A stretch of DNA of 64,000 nucleotides from assembly GCA_039654915.1 (NCBI GenBank), contig CM077594.1, forward strand, positions 20,025,001 to 20,089,000, written 5' to 3'. The stretch is from Aquilaria yunnanensis (Eukaryota > Streptophyta > Magnoliopsida > Malvales > Thymelaeaceae). The notes below the pieces were generated by a model. The model made no database searches and was not told the origin of the DNA. It saw nothing but the letters and a program-made list of their open reading frames with translations. A program made the position numbers and the translations under genes. Shown piece after piece: positions 46,866 through 58,490 of the stretch (its first letter is position 1; each line of letters begins with the position of its first letter).

Positions 46866-48556
46866 CCTCTTTCCATTAGCTCATCCGTCGTTACTGTCCC
46901 ACCTCACCGTCGCCCCGTGCCTTTGTCTCGACATCAATAGCCATCGACGATGTTGAAAAAGAGAGGAGGAGCCTTTCATGCCCCTAGCCCATAGTGTCTT
47001 TTCCTTAATTTGTTGTCAATCATCTCCATCCACCTCTTATGGAATCGGTTTGCACCATCACCATTGAAGCTCAAGCCACCAATGCCTTCATTTCACCATC
47101 CAAATTCTGATCACTGAATCGAATGGGGAGCAACCAGATCCGATTGTAACCCAGTTCCCCAACCCGATCTTCAATGTTTGAATAAGTCAAGCCTTTACTC
47201 TTTCGGTAAAACTCTCGTTTAGCCCTAAACCTTTTATTGTTCATCTAAGTCATTAACTCTTTTTTATTTTGCAAGATATGTACACATTAGCAGCCACATC
47301 ACGGTTTTGTCCATCCTTAATAGCTGTGATGGAGGGTAAGACAAAATAGCAACAATTGAATAGTTTGACGATGATTGGTGTAACACCTGATATAGTTTTG
47401 GAACGATTAAGTAACATGAGACATAGTTTAAAGATGACATATGACTTTTACCCTGTTAGAAATATTACAACTAGGGAGGTATGAATCACAAAATCGATCA
47501 TGAAAGTGCAATATGGAATCTTTTTATAGCCAAAAGTTTAAGCTAATGACCAAAGAACTTATCGTTGTTCTAAAATTTTGTCGTTGTTTTCATTTTTTCA
47601 TGTTCTAAAGCATTTATCATGTTTCTCTAACTATGCATATATTTTTAAATATACATTCTCAATCATGTAAAGAATATTCGTTCATTTATTGCTATAATTA
47701 TACAAGTTGATAAAGGCTAACATTGGGTAAGCATGTCTATTTTACTTATATTGTACATCAATAATAATGTTTATAAAAATAAAAACCAAAAGTGATAAAC
47801 ATTTTGACATGGATGAAGTGTATACCTTATTATGGATTTCAGTCATGTGAGATAAACCACTAGATCAACAATTTCACTTCCGACACTATGTCATTATACC
47901 CCTAAGTCACTAAAATCATATGCAATACAAATACACAACATGAATGAATACACAACAAAGAGCAAACATTTACTCCTCTATCATTACTAGCTTATCTCCA
48001 AGGCTCTTGTTATATATAGGTACCGGAGAACCAACACAACTTGATAATTTTCAGATTGGATTGGGTTTTATTGTAAATTCAAGCTAGTCTACAAAAGTTG
48101 AAAACATGTAGCCTATGCACACCCTTTGTACCAATGGGTTTTGGAGTTCTAGAAACCAAAACTAAACCAAATTGGCCTCGGATTTTTAGGTTTAGGGGTT
48201 TTTAATTGCACTTATTCGACTTGATTTTTTAATTTGACCAGTATTTATGAACATCCATAAAAAGACTATGTGAAATGTTGGGGGAAGTGACATCAAACCT
48301 AAAGGATTTCCAGCACCAACACAAGTTGGTCCGAATGAAATTACCCATTAATGCTTTGTTTGAATAATTTACAAAGGGAATGGAAAGAAAGGACATGGGA
48401 GAGTGTCACGTTAAAACAAAGGGAAACTCACCATCCACTCAAATTATGGAGATTATAATACAGAATTAATGAGGCATGGGAAGGGAATAGAGTTATCCCT
48501 CTAATTATCCCTCCCTTAACCCTGCCCACCCAATTTCCCCTATTCAAGAGCAACAT
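46866..48556. other. Intergenic stretch
   Basis: The stretch 46860-47200 has moderate GC and short Pro/Ser-rich frames; the rest is AT-rich. No gene family recognised. Confidence 0.45.
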
Positions 48557-48565
48557 ATCTAGAGT

Positions 48566-49806
48566 AGTGGTAGATCCAGGATTTCAGGCTTGGGGAGGCA
48601 AGGCTAGAACGAATTCTTAAATTGTAGAATACAAAACAAACCAAATGATACAATTTATATAAGTCCATGACATTTAAATAGTACATAAACATCAAACATG
48701 ATTAAGTCTAAATTATAAAAATTCTAATTCATAATGTAACACGATGCTCTTTTATGTCTCTGAAATCATCAAGTATATAATTTAAACCAAAAGGCATTCA
48801 ATTCCAATTATATATTTAATTTTAAAACCTAGCTAAATTGAAATGAACACTTTACACATCACTGACATCTGCGTTAATATCAACGGCAAAAACATAAGCA
48901 AGTTTAAAGCTATAATAAGAAGAAAACCGTAAATAAATGATTTTTATGAATCTTCTGCCTGAAAATGGGATGGCATTAGTTTGTATAGGATACTACAAAA
49001 TGCAGCCACAAGAATAAAAACTGATATTATGGTGCCACTAGTTATCACTTATCAATCAAAAAAGGCTTTTAACAGTAAGGTACAAAATGCTATACAATCA
49101 AAGCAAGCAAAGAAGATTATCAATTTTTTGCCACTACTTCTCTTATGTTGCTATGCAATGGCGTAATTGGCATTGGCGCAAACAGTAGGTGATTGGGGTG
49201 TTGTCGTGTGATCGTGTCAAAGACTCAGATCGTCAGATGGAGCACCAAGCAGTAGCACTAGAGCAGGAGAACAGGACCGACGAACAATGAGGCATTGCAA
49301 GTTGTCCTTGTCGCCTTGTCAGAGACTCAGAGACAAATGGATTGTTGGACGAAGCCCGTTGTCGTGCAGTCACAGTGTTGGTGTGATGCTATAATAGATG
49401 TCGGCGCGCTAGAGGAAGGGAGGGTGAGGCAACGATAATGCGATGCGAGTTGAGAACGAGGACTGGTCGAGTGATGAGGCAGAGCATTGGAGCAGAGGTC
49501 TCGTAGTGGTAAGGATTCAGGGGAATTGAGAATTGAGAATTGAGAATTTGGGGATTGAATGTATAACATAACTGAAACGGTGTCGTGCATTTTTGAATGA
49601 GAGTAAGAGAGAAATACACACTTGGTTCCTCTTTTTTTTTTATGTGTGCCTCACTACCCCCCATTTTTATATTTTTTCACAATATTTAGGGGATAAAATG
49701 CATATTTAATCCTTAACTTTTAACAAAATTATCAAATTACTACCCCATATTTATATTTTTCCAAAATTTTCGAGGGCAACAGCCACCGCTGGTAGCTACG
49801 CCATTG
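48566..49806. mobile_element. Probable Mutator-like element (1.24 kb)
   Basis: The flanks ATCTAGAGT (48557-48565) and ATCTAGATT (49807-49815) fit a 9-bp duplication with one change. The ends are weak inverted repeats (left AGTGGTAGATCCAGG, right complement CAATGGCGTAGCTACCAG). Independent support: the sequence just outside the left end (TTCAAGAGCAACATATCTAGAG) resembles TTCAAAAGCGACACATCTGG at 49858, so the target seems to be a small tandem repeat that the insertion split. The interior has GC-rich frames without domains and a (GAATTGA)3 repeat at 49523-49547. Confidence 0.55.
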
Positions 49807-49815
49807 ATCTAGATT

Positions 49816-51015
49816 TCGATTATTTGCCACCAATGGTGGTGACATCCATCCCCTTTTATTCAAAAGCGACACATCTGGAGTTTGAATATTTGCTACTAGT
49901 GGTAGTGGTGATGTACTGGAAAACCGAGAAAAAAAAAACAAAAAGAAATTTCTCGCTCGCAAATAATTTGCATGTTCAAACAAACGGTAAGGGACGATAA
50001 CATGTCATGTTTCCTAAGCCGTCTCTGCGGTTCTGTCTGCAAGACTGTAACGGATCCCTCGCTATCCATCTCTCCCTGGAAAGCAACACTTCAGTCTCTA
50101 TTAGGAAATACTCATATGAGTCGCCATTACTCGAACTTCCCAAAAGTTCCTTCTCTTCACTGACAAATTTCGCTTCGTTTGTCTTGCAACTTTCATCTGT
50201 TTCTTCATGGTGTCATCGTTTTCTGTAGAAAGAAACCCCTAGTCACCGAAGTGCATGTGAATTTGGTTGTGGGTGATCTATCATGGGTTATTTATGATGA
50301 GAACGGTTTAGTTTGGCTTTTCGGGCCCTGTCAGGTGACTCCAATTAAAGCTATTACCTTCGTCGTCCTGCTGCTTCCTTGTTGTTTTCCCTTCTTGCTT
50401 TGCTTTTGCAATAATGGGGCTCTTTTAATCTCCCACCTCTTTGTCCCCTACTTCCCATTTTGTACAAAGGAATGATTTTCTAGGTCTTTCAGTTACAAGC
50501 TCGAGGCTTGTGTTGTGGGTCTTTCCTTCTTCCTGTTATTGCTAATTTTTCATGATTCAGTTTCCGGGGTTCTGCCTTAAGTTCAAGAGTTTGCCCTCAA
50601 GATTTTTGTGCCTCAAAGGTTCAAGCTTGATTTGCTGCTGTTGTCTGCTGGGCTATTCTTCTGTGTAATGTTGGGTGGTCCTTGCGGGGAGATTGAAGGC
50701 TTTGAGCAAGCAGTGGTAATTAGCTGAGTGGCTTTCCTGTGCTCGAAAAGGTACTATTTCTAATTTGGGTTGTTTTTGGGGGCACATCTTCGATTGGGGT
50801 GTCTTGTTCCCTTGAGATTAGCTGCTACTTGGTTTGGGAGATCTTGTGGAGCTTGATTTATGCGATTCCTATTATTTCGGCATGAATAATTGGTCCTATG
50901 TTAGAGCTATCCTTGTCTTTTAAGAAGCATAATGTCAGAGATGTTTGAAATATGTCCCAGTATGTTTTGCTAATGTGTAAGAGATCCTGGCGTCAAACAC
51001 AGTCAAGCTCTAATC
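49816..51015 (+). promoter_or_regulatory. Upstream region and leader of the STICHEL-like gene
   Basis: This 1.2 kb precedes the start codon and is less AT-rich than the intergenic DNA from about 49,990 on, which suggests a transcribed leader. It contains several ATGs with short frames (for example 50007-50228 and 50179-50475) that would act as upstream ORFs unless removed by splicing. A GTACTATTTC donor-like site at 50750 and polypyrimidine plus AG sites before 51,000 leave room for a leader intron. I cannot place the transcription start or a TATA box with confidence. Confidence 0.45.
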
Positions 51016-54000
51016 ATGACAAGGGTGGTTAGTGATAGGGTTCTGAGGGATGCAAATGGTGATATTAGTGATCACCTTCGCAACCACATTCACTTGACTA
51101 ATTGTATCCACTTGAAGAACCATATGCACAAGCAGAGCCCTATACTAGCTGACAGGGCGCTTATAAGGGATCTCATGGTCCTTCAGCGGTCACGATCGTT
51201 GAGAGACCCATCTGCTAGTCCTCCTTGGCATTCTGCTTCTTTTGTTGATACACTTGCAAAGAAAGGTGAGCCTGATGTCATCAGGGAGGGGGGGAAATCT
51301 GTTGGAGTTGAAAGGCAGAAGGATAGTAGGAGGTTCTCTGAAATCTCTATCCCTTCAGCAAATTTTGTGACCTCAAAAGTTGCTCCTGGTGAAGTGAGTG
51401 GAGCTGTTGGTGAAGTGGCAGCTACAAGTGGCCATAGCATCAAAACTGAACTAAGAGACAGTGGAAGGACCAGGAGAGGGGGATCTAGTACGATAAATAG
51501 CAGGGGTGATAATTTGGGTGAAAATGAAGAGCCTCTTCAAGATGAAAATGGTGACCGTTTGGTCCATGGTGTTGTTTCTGGCAGCCTTGTTCCAAAAGGT
51601 AGGAAAAATAAGAAAAAAGGGAAGCATATTAAAGATTCTGAAACTAAGACTGTTTCGGAGCAGTTGAATGACCTTGCAGTGGAAAGTGAAGTTGGTGCAT
51701 CTTCTAATGTCCGTCCTCGTGGGGGACATTTTGGACTTGATAAAGTGGTTGAGGGACTTGGAGCCAATGTTCATAATTATTCAAGTGACTTAAACAAGGC
51801 GAAAAGGCGGAAGTTTCGACGTGCTAGAAGAACCCGTGCTACTTCCTCATCAAAAGAGGTTAGAGGTCAAAGTGAGTTATCTGTGGCGTCCAATTCAGTT
51901 GATCGAAATTCTGCATATCCAAAGCATGCTATGGATATTGAAGAAGATGACCATGGCGAGCAAAATGTCCCAGGGGATCCTAGTAATGGGTGTGGGATCC
52001 CTTGGAACTGGTCAAGAATTCATTATCAGGGTAAAACTTTCCTTGACAAGGCAGGAAGGAGTCTATCTTGTGGTCTCTCAGACTCAAGGTTGAGAAAGGA
52101 TGCTGCAGCTTCCCATGGGAAAGGTGTTCCTGACCTGCCAGTGGTATCAGATTACTCAGAGTCTTCCACAAAATCTGATGCTGAGGCAATGCCTCTTCTA
52201 GTTGAGGCATCTGGATCTCAGGACAGTGCAACAAATGGTAATTGGGTGAATGACTATTCAGGGGAGCTTGGTATTTTTGCTGAAAGTCTTTTGAAGCATG
52301 GCAGTGACTCAGACCTTGTTTCTGAAGCTCAATCTATGGGTCGACACAGATGGGGGGCTAATTATAATGGTCAGCACCAAAGTGTGACTCAGAAGTACAT
52401 GCCTAGAACTTTCAGTGATCTGATGGGACAGAATTTGGTGGCACAAGCTCTTTCTAATGCTGTTGCAAGAAAGAAGGTCGGACTGCTTTATGTCTTTTAT
52501 GGACCTCCAGGTACAGGGAAAACTTCTTGTGCTCGGATATTTGCAAGGGCTTTGAATTGCCGGTCATCTGAGCAGACCAAGCCTTGTGGAAATTGCAATT
52601 CTTGCATCACTCATGATATGGGTAAGAGTCGAAATATAAGGGAGGTTGGTCCTGTCAGTAATTTTGACTTCCAGGGCATTATGGATCTAATTGATAATAT
52701 GATTGTTTCTCGTCTTCCATCTCAGTACAGAGTCTTTATATTCGATGATTGTGACACTCTCTCCTCAGATTGCTGGAGTGCTTTGTCAAAGGTCATAGAT
52801 CGGGTACCTAGGCGTGTAGTATTTGTTCTTGTTTGTTCAAGTCTTGATGTGCTGCCTCATATGGTCATATCAAGGTGTCAAAAGTTCTTCTTCCCCAAGT
52901 TGAAGGATGCAGATATCATCTATACTTTACAATTCATTGCATCAAAAGAAGACGTTAAAATTGATAGGGATGCTATCAAGCTGATTGCTTCTCGATCTGA
53001 TGGATCATTAAGGGATGCAGAGATGACCCTTGAGCAGCTAAGCTTGCTCGGGCAGAAAATCTCTGTTCCTTTGGTTCAGGAACTGGTATGCTTCCTACTT
53101 GCAAAATAATGCTCATTAAAAACTAAATTCTTTGAGGCTGCTATCTTCACTCTTTTTGTTTTAGAAATTTTGCTGATCCTGGTGATCAATTTATTGACAT
53201 AGATTCAAATGATGATTTTGGTCCTTATACTGGTGTAGCCTGAGTTTATGTTTCTTTAACTCATAAAAAAGCTTAGGAACCTATACTCTAGCTACAATTT
53301 TCTAGCATATGAGTCAATCAAGTTCATTGTCCTGGTTTTGCTTTGAGACACTGGTGACTGCCAAATTGATGAACCATGATAACTATTCTCTCTACTGAAG
53401 TGACAGCTCATTCGTTGAAATGTTGGCATGAATTTCTGATATTTTCTTCTGTTGTTATTTAGAATGATTGGCCAAAGACATTCTTCCATAGTAGACAATA
53501 AAACATAGGAGGCGGAGGAAAGAAAGAGATTAGGAAGGATAAATCTCAGCTCTGTGTTGTAGATGATTGTTTCTGCGTGTTATATTGTTTCAGGCTGGGC
53601 TTATCTCTGATGAAAGGTTGATCGATCTCCTTGATTTAGCACTGTCTGCAGACACAGTCAACACAGTAAAGAATTTGAGAGATATAATGGAATCTGGTGT
53701 GGAACCTTTGGCTCTGATGTCACAGCTTGCTACTGTTATAACTGATATACTTGCTGGCAGTTACGATTTTACTAAGGAAAGACACAGAAGGAAGTTCTTT
53801 CGTCACCAACCATGTATGTTTTGAAAACGTTACCTGTCTAAGTTACGGCATATTGTATACACATCTAGTTAGTCTTAACTCTGATAATAGTTAAGTAAAA
53901 TGTCAACAATATAAAATATTGTAAGGATCTCTTCGAATCTATTTGTTGCTTGCTCCACAATTATTATTTATGACTGGTTTCTCTCCTTTGTCTGGTTTGG

Positions 54001-56458
54001 TCTAACTTTTCTGGTCTATGACAAGAACTAAACAGTTTTTAGATAAGAGAAAGAGCAGAATTAGTTTTATTTTATTTTGTTATTATTTTTTGCTTTTTTT
54101 TTCCTGATTCGTGATTCACGTGATGAATTCATGTAATCCAGTGTCTAAAGAAAATATGGAGAGGCTACGCCAAGCCCTGAAAACTTTATCTGAGGCTGAA
54201 AAACAACTAAGGATGTCAAATGATAAGATAACTTGGCTTACTGCTGCACTGCTTCAACTTGCTCCTGAGCAGCAGTATGTACTGCCTGTCTATTCTTCTG
54301 ATATCAGTTCTAGTCACAAGTCCCTGGCTCGCCGTCATGCTAGGGGAAGAGATGTAGATAGGAGAGCTGGTCACGCTGCCACGGTGCCTAATGGTACCGG
54401 AGATTCAAATGGTATGGTTAAAGGAGTGGGTGTAGATATTGGAATGCATTCCATTGATGGGTTGGGACCTCGTCCAACATCTGGCCCTTCAGATGCTACG
54501 ATAAGGTTCAGTGGGAAGCATAATTTAGTTAAGAGACAAAAAGAAATTGAGCAGCTTTGGTTGGATGTGCTAGAAAGTATACAAAATGGTAATCTAAAGT
54601 CGTTTCTGAACCAGGAAGGGAAGCTAGTCTCTATCAGTTTTGGAGAAGGTACACCTATCACACCCCCTGCTCATCTAACATTGCATGGTCCTGCTGCTAT
54701 ATTTTTGCATAATAAACTGACCTTGGTTTAGTCTGATTCTCACCTTCCATTTGAACAGAACCACAGAACTGTCAAATTTTCATGTAGTTCTTGAGTTTGC
54801 ATTCTGTTTGTTGCCTTTTGGCTGTGCTTGTTCTTGTTTCAACTCATCATTTTCAGGAAATCATTTTCCTGAGTAGTTTCTGTTCAAATCGTCTGGCTCA
54901 AGTGATTAGAAAAGCTTTCAGCAATGGTCAAGTGTTTGCAGGCTCCTTGTTGAGTAGCATACAAAGCATGAAGTAGGTTTTCTTAATCAAGTTTGCATTT
55001 TTTCTAACAGGCATTAATGCAATTTATGAGGTTGAAGATGTTTAGAAATACCTCAGTTAGTAACCATCATATATCTACAGTATCTTAAATTCCCTTTTTT
55101 GATATTGACACATGTCTGCGATTTTGAGTACTAGTGTGATATTTCATTCCAGTTGGATGAGAACAGAAGGGCTGATTTTCCTATATTAGAATTGCGGCCA
55201 GTTTTTATATATATTTTTTTTCCAATGGTTGTCCTTTCAGCTCCCACGGTGCAGCTGATGTTCAGTTCTCCTTCATCAAAGGCTGTGGCAGAGAAATTTA
55301 GAGGGCATATATTGGAAGCATTTGAGTCTGTACTTGGGTCTTCAGTAACGATTGAAATTAGGTGTGAAACTAAAAGTAATGCAAAAGCTGTCCGGGTTTT
55401 CCTGCCAACCTCTGGAAATGGCTCAAATCATACTGCCAAAGACACAGGCACTCATCCCGGAAATGAGGTATCTAGGGCAGGATCAGGTGGTAAAGAAAAA
55501 ACTGGTGGGAAAGGTGAAGATAATGCGTCCAGCTCTCAAGCTCAGCTGATGCCTTGTGAAACTTTTGAAGGCGGACGAAGTGAAATTGTTGAGCTACCAG
55601 CTTCTCCCTGGAAACCCAAGGATCAGAAACATGTTAACACTGACCCAACTAGAATTCGGCGGGTTGGGAATGCGGTTGCCCCTCATACAAAATCAATCAC
55701 GACGAGAAGGAAACTTGGAGAGCAAAGTCAGAGTCGGAGCATTGTTAAAAGCAAAGTTTCCCTTGCACATGTGATTCAACAGGCCGAAGGATGTGCACAG
55801 CTTAACGGATGGTCGAAACGCAAAGCAGTTTCCATAGCTGAAAAGCTTGAGCAGGAGAATTTGTAAGTTTACAAGTACTCTGTTGTGATTATTATTGTCT
55901 GCACAGTTGTTTTAGTTGCAGTGAAGAATTGGTTTTACCTCGGGCACTGTTGTTTTTTTTTTAAAAAAAAATCTCGTCCATTATCCCTGCCATCCTGATT
56001 ACAGCAGGATGCCTGTAGTGCTCAAATCATAACGCCCTTCATGTCTTTATGCATCCAAGTTTTCTGCCGTTATGGTCCATAGTTAGCCAGCTGAATATGG
56101 GCCTTTAACGGGCCAGTGTTGCTGCCTGAAGGTTGATACGTTCCTCATCAATTTCTAAATCATGCATTTAACAACTTTACAGGAGACTTGAGCCAAGAAC
56201 AAGGAGCCTGCTTTGTTGGAAAGCATCAAGGGTAACCCGTCGCAAGGTAATCCTTTCATAGCAGATCTTCCTGGCTCTTTCTGTTGACACTTTTAGAATC
56301 ATAAGAACGATATTTTTTTGAGCAGTAAATATTGAAGTAATCACCAAAAGTCTGTGCATCTGCAGCTTGCCCGCATGAAAATTAGGTCACGTCGACCATA
56401 TTCGTTAATGAAGCTTGTCTCATGTGGGAAGTGCCTGTCTTCTAAGTCTCCAAGGTAG
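51016..56458 (+). CDS. STI-LIKE: STICHEL-like protein (DnaX-type AAA+ ATPase), six coding exons
   Basis: Exons: 51016-53085, 53594-53813, 54142-54648, 55241-55862, 56183-56246, 56366-56458; all introns GT-AG and the frame closes to 1,191 codons. The start MTRVVSDRVLRDANGDISDH with HIHLTNCIHLKNHMHKQSP matches the conserved N-terminus of plant STICHEL-LIKE 3/4 proteins. Basic clusters (about 194-206, 263-274) look like nuclear signals. The DnaX-like core starts near 461: Walker A GPPGTGKT (496-503), zinc cysteines C515, C524, C527, C530, Walker B region FIFDDCD (574-580), SRC finger (619-621), sensor-2 R666. Domain III includes TVNTVKNLRDIMESGVEPLA. The tail ends VSCGKCLSSKSPR. STICHEL controls trichome branching in Arabidopsis; the role of this paralogue is not known from sequence. 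Bacterial DnaX loads the sliding clamp, but clamp loading is not shown for plant STICHEL proteins. Confidence 0.95.
53086..53593 (+). other. Intron 1 of the STICHEL-like gene (508 bp)
   Basis: Donor CTG|GTATGC, acceptor TTTCAG|GCTGGG. It falls between codons (phase 0), after QEL and before AGLISDERLIDLLDLA. Reading through it would add seven residues and a stop, giving a 697-residue product that keeps the ATPase core but lacks domain III; intron retention would therefore have a defined outcome. Confidence 0.92.
53814..54141 (+). other. Intron 2 of the STICHEL-like gene (328 bp)
   Basis: Donor CCAT|GTATGT, acceptor ATCCAG|TGTC, phase 1. The split codon TTG restores the family motif QPLSKENMERLRQALKTLSE. 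The T-rich tract before the acceptor is strong. Confidence 0.92.
54649..55240 (+). other. Intron 3 of the STICHEL-like gene (592 bp)
   Basis: Donor GGAGAAG|GTACAC, acceptor CTTTCAG|CTCCC, phase 1. Joining gives SISFGEAPTVQLMFSS, the expected continuous domain sequence. Confidence 0.92.
55863..56182 (+). other. Intron 4 of the STICHEL-like gene (320 bp)
   Basis: Donor AATTT|GTAAGT, acceptor TTACAG|GAGAC, phase 2. Joining gives EQENLRLEPRTRSLLCWKAS, matching the conserved C-terminal block. Without splicing the frame stops at once at TAA. Confidence 0.92.
56247..56365 (+). other. Intron 5 of the STICHEL-like gene (119 bp)
   Basis: Donor CGCAAG|GTAATC, acceptor TCTGCAG|CTTGCC, phase 0. It joins VTRRK to LARMKIRSRRPYSLMK. 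Confidence 0.9.
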
Positions 56459-56569
56459 GATGAGCGAAGCTTCAGACAGCTTCCAACACTTTTGGGACCA
56501 TTTCTTACTCTGTAAGTAGTCAAGCCTCTTGCAGTTCACAAGCTCCGATTGAATCTTTTATAATGTTCT

Positions 56570-56575
56570 AATAAA
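56570..56575 (+). terminator. Polyadenylation signal of the STICHEL-like gene
   Basis: AATAAA lies 112 bp after the stop codon in a T-rich context. The distance is normal for a plant 3' UTR; the cleavage site is not determinable here. Confidence 0.5.
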
Positions 56576-57448
56576 CATCTAAAGTTCCTACTAACAACAA
56601 GAGAATGTAGGGAAAAGAATCATAGAGTGCAACTCTTTATTCATTTGTTCATTTTCATGAATCCATGTTTACATTTAATCGACTTGGTACGACGAATTAA
56701 CTTCCATCCAAACCAATAACAGTTTATTCTTCACGCTACCAAACTCCAGTTTCGCACGCCAACAATCACTTGATTCTGTCGGTATCGACTAATTCTCGAA
56801 TCCTAACGCTTGTGGGGTTATGAATTTTGTGATGGAAAATCATAATGTGCATGGCCTTGTGAATTTTATCATGACAGAATGAAGTTTCAGGTTATACATG
56901 TCTGGAAATGTCAAGAGCTTGCATGAATTCTCTAGTCTCTAACGTTTGTCCATGGTTTGAGTTGTCTTATGTTTAGGTGATCGGTGTAAATCATTTAGGA
57001 AAATACATGTGTGACAGGCTGCTCACTACACTCCATCCCCTCTTGAGATTAGGATCCAGTCATTTATCGTGTAAAATAATTTGTCATTTTTTACATTAAA
57101 AAACTTGCTGTTGTTCTGGGTCTTCTGGCATAATAGACAAGGCCTAAGGGGATATAGTTCAACTCTCATCTCCCTATTTCCTAAAAAATGTCACAAACAA
57201 GTAAGTTCGGTTCTCCTCTGGGTTCTAAAAAAACTTCTATTTCTTTTCAAAGCATGTAATAATACATTATTCCCAAAGACGCTTGTAATAATACTTTTGA
57301 ATACCCATTTTTAATTAACTACTAGATATTTAACCCCTCCAATGGACGGGGAAAAACTTGTTTTTGTTAGTTAGTGATTATATTAATAAATACGAATTGA
57401 TATTGAAGTGAACTATGCCATTGCAATTTGTTAAAAATAAGTATGATA
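56576..57448. other. Downstream of the STICHEL-like gene
   Basis: Likely the end of the 3' UTR followed by intergenic DNA. An open frame at 57081-57314 (Leu/Phe-rich) has no recognised domain. Confidence 0.45.
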
Positions 57449-57666
57449 CTCTCTCAGTCCCAAATTATTTGCATCATTTAATTTTCAGTAATTAATTTGT
57501 GATTTATTATTTACTTTTTAGTATATAAATGAAAAAAAATTTATATATGAATGATAAATGAAGACATATATTTTTTAATTTTTTCTAACAAATAATAATA
57601 TGAATCAATTCAAGTCAAATTAGGCAAAAAAGTTAAATAGAGAAAAAAAAAAGGGGATGGAGGGAG
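57449..57666. mobile_element. Diverged Stowaway MITE (218 bp)
   Basis: The left end CTCTCTCAGTCCCAAATTAT and the right GGGGATGGAGGGAG resemble the Stowaway terminal repeat with several changes. TA precedes it; the right TA is lost. It has the Stowaway size and an AT-rich interior. Confidence 0.7.
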
Positions 57667-57845
57667 AAAATTATGATAATGTTGTGATTTTTTCAAAATT
57701 GATTAGTGATTTTCCCAAATATTTAAGCCTATATTGCTATTTTTATTGTTTTAGTATTTATATTTATTCTAAATTACCCACTATACATTTTCTTGGTCTC
57801 AATAAATAAAGTTAAACTAAAATTTTTGAAGTATTGACTTTCTAA

Positions 57846-58482
57846 TAAGGGTGTCAATTTGCATTATTACCTATGTGTATCCTACTATATCCTATTTGAT
57901 AAGCAGTTTTTCTTTTTTAGTTTTTTGTTCAATTGAACAAGTTTAGGCCTGGTTCGAATATTTTTTGTTTTTGTAACTACTGGGTCAAGGAGTATATGAG
58001 TTTAAGGATCTATCCTTCATAAATCAGGCCATACCCTACCTACATATTATCTATAGTATTTAAGTTTGTAAAATATTACATATATTATACACATACCTAA
58101 TCCTAATCCTATACAACTCATATATATAATATAATTATAACTAGTGACCGCTAAAATTCATTGTCATATAACCAAATAGCCAGATCCTGATTCCCAGTTT
58201 GTTAGTAAAAGGATGTGGGTTGCAATTACTATTACAGAGGCACAATACCTTAAACCCTAAAATATTTCTTGCTTTCTTTAGTTTCAATTTTCTGTTATGT
58301 GTTCACTTGTGCAAGTATTGCAAGTATAATACTCAACTCTACTTACCCCAATGCAGAGAAGGTTTAGGAGAAAAAATCTTACCTATTGCAGGTTGCGGGG
58401 AGAGTTCGGGTAGGAATTTTGTATTGCGAGTAGGGTTTGGGAATGACTCTACCCTCGCCAAGTTCAACCTTTGATATCCTTA
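57846..58482. mobile_element. Non-autonomous hAT element (637 bp)
   Basis: Perfect 8-bp flanks CTTTCTAA (57838-57845 and 58483-58490). The ends are weakly inverted: left TAAGGGTGTCAATTTGC, right complement TAAGGATATCAAAGG. The interior has GGGTTTGGG and CCTACC-type motifs usual in plant hAT ends. No transposase. Confidence 0.8.
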
Positions 58483-58490
58483 CTTTCTAA

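Noticed and set aside
51183..52234. Several antisense frames across exon 1 of the STICHEL-like gene (up to 107 codons).
   Set aside because: They are shadows of the real exon; no domain, and the sense frame is supported by family motifs.
53292..53498. Minus-strand open frame in intron 1 as a nested gene.
   Set aside because: 68 codons, no recognised domain, and located wholly in an intron with ordinary base composition.
54791..54976. Open frame within intron 3 of the STICHEL-like gene as an extra exon.
   Set aside because: The splice sites used (54648|54649 and 55240|55241) rebuild the family sequence without it, and the frame lacks domain similarity.
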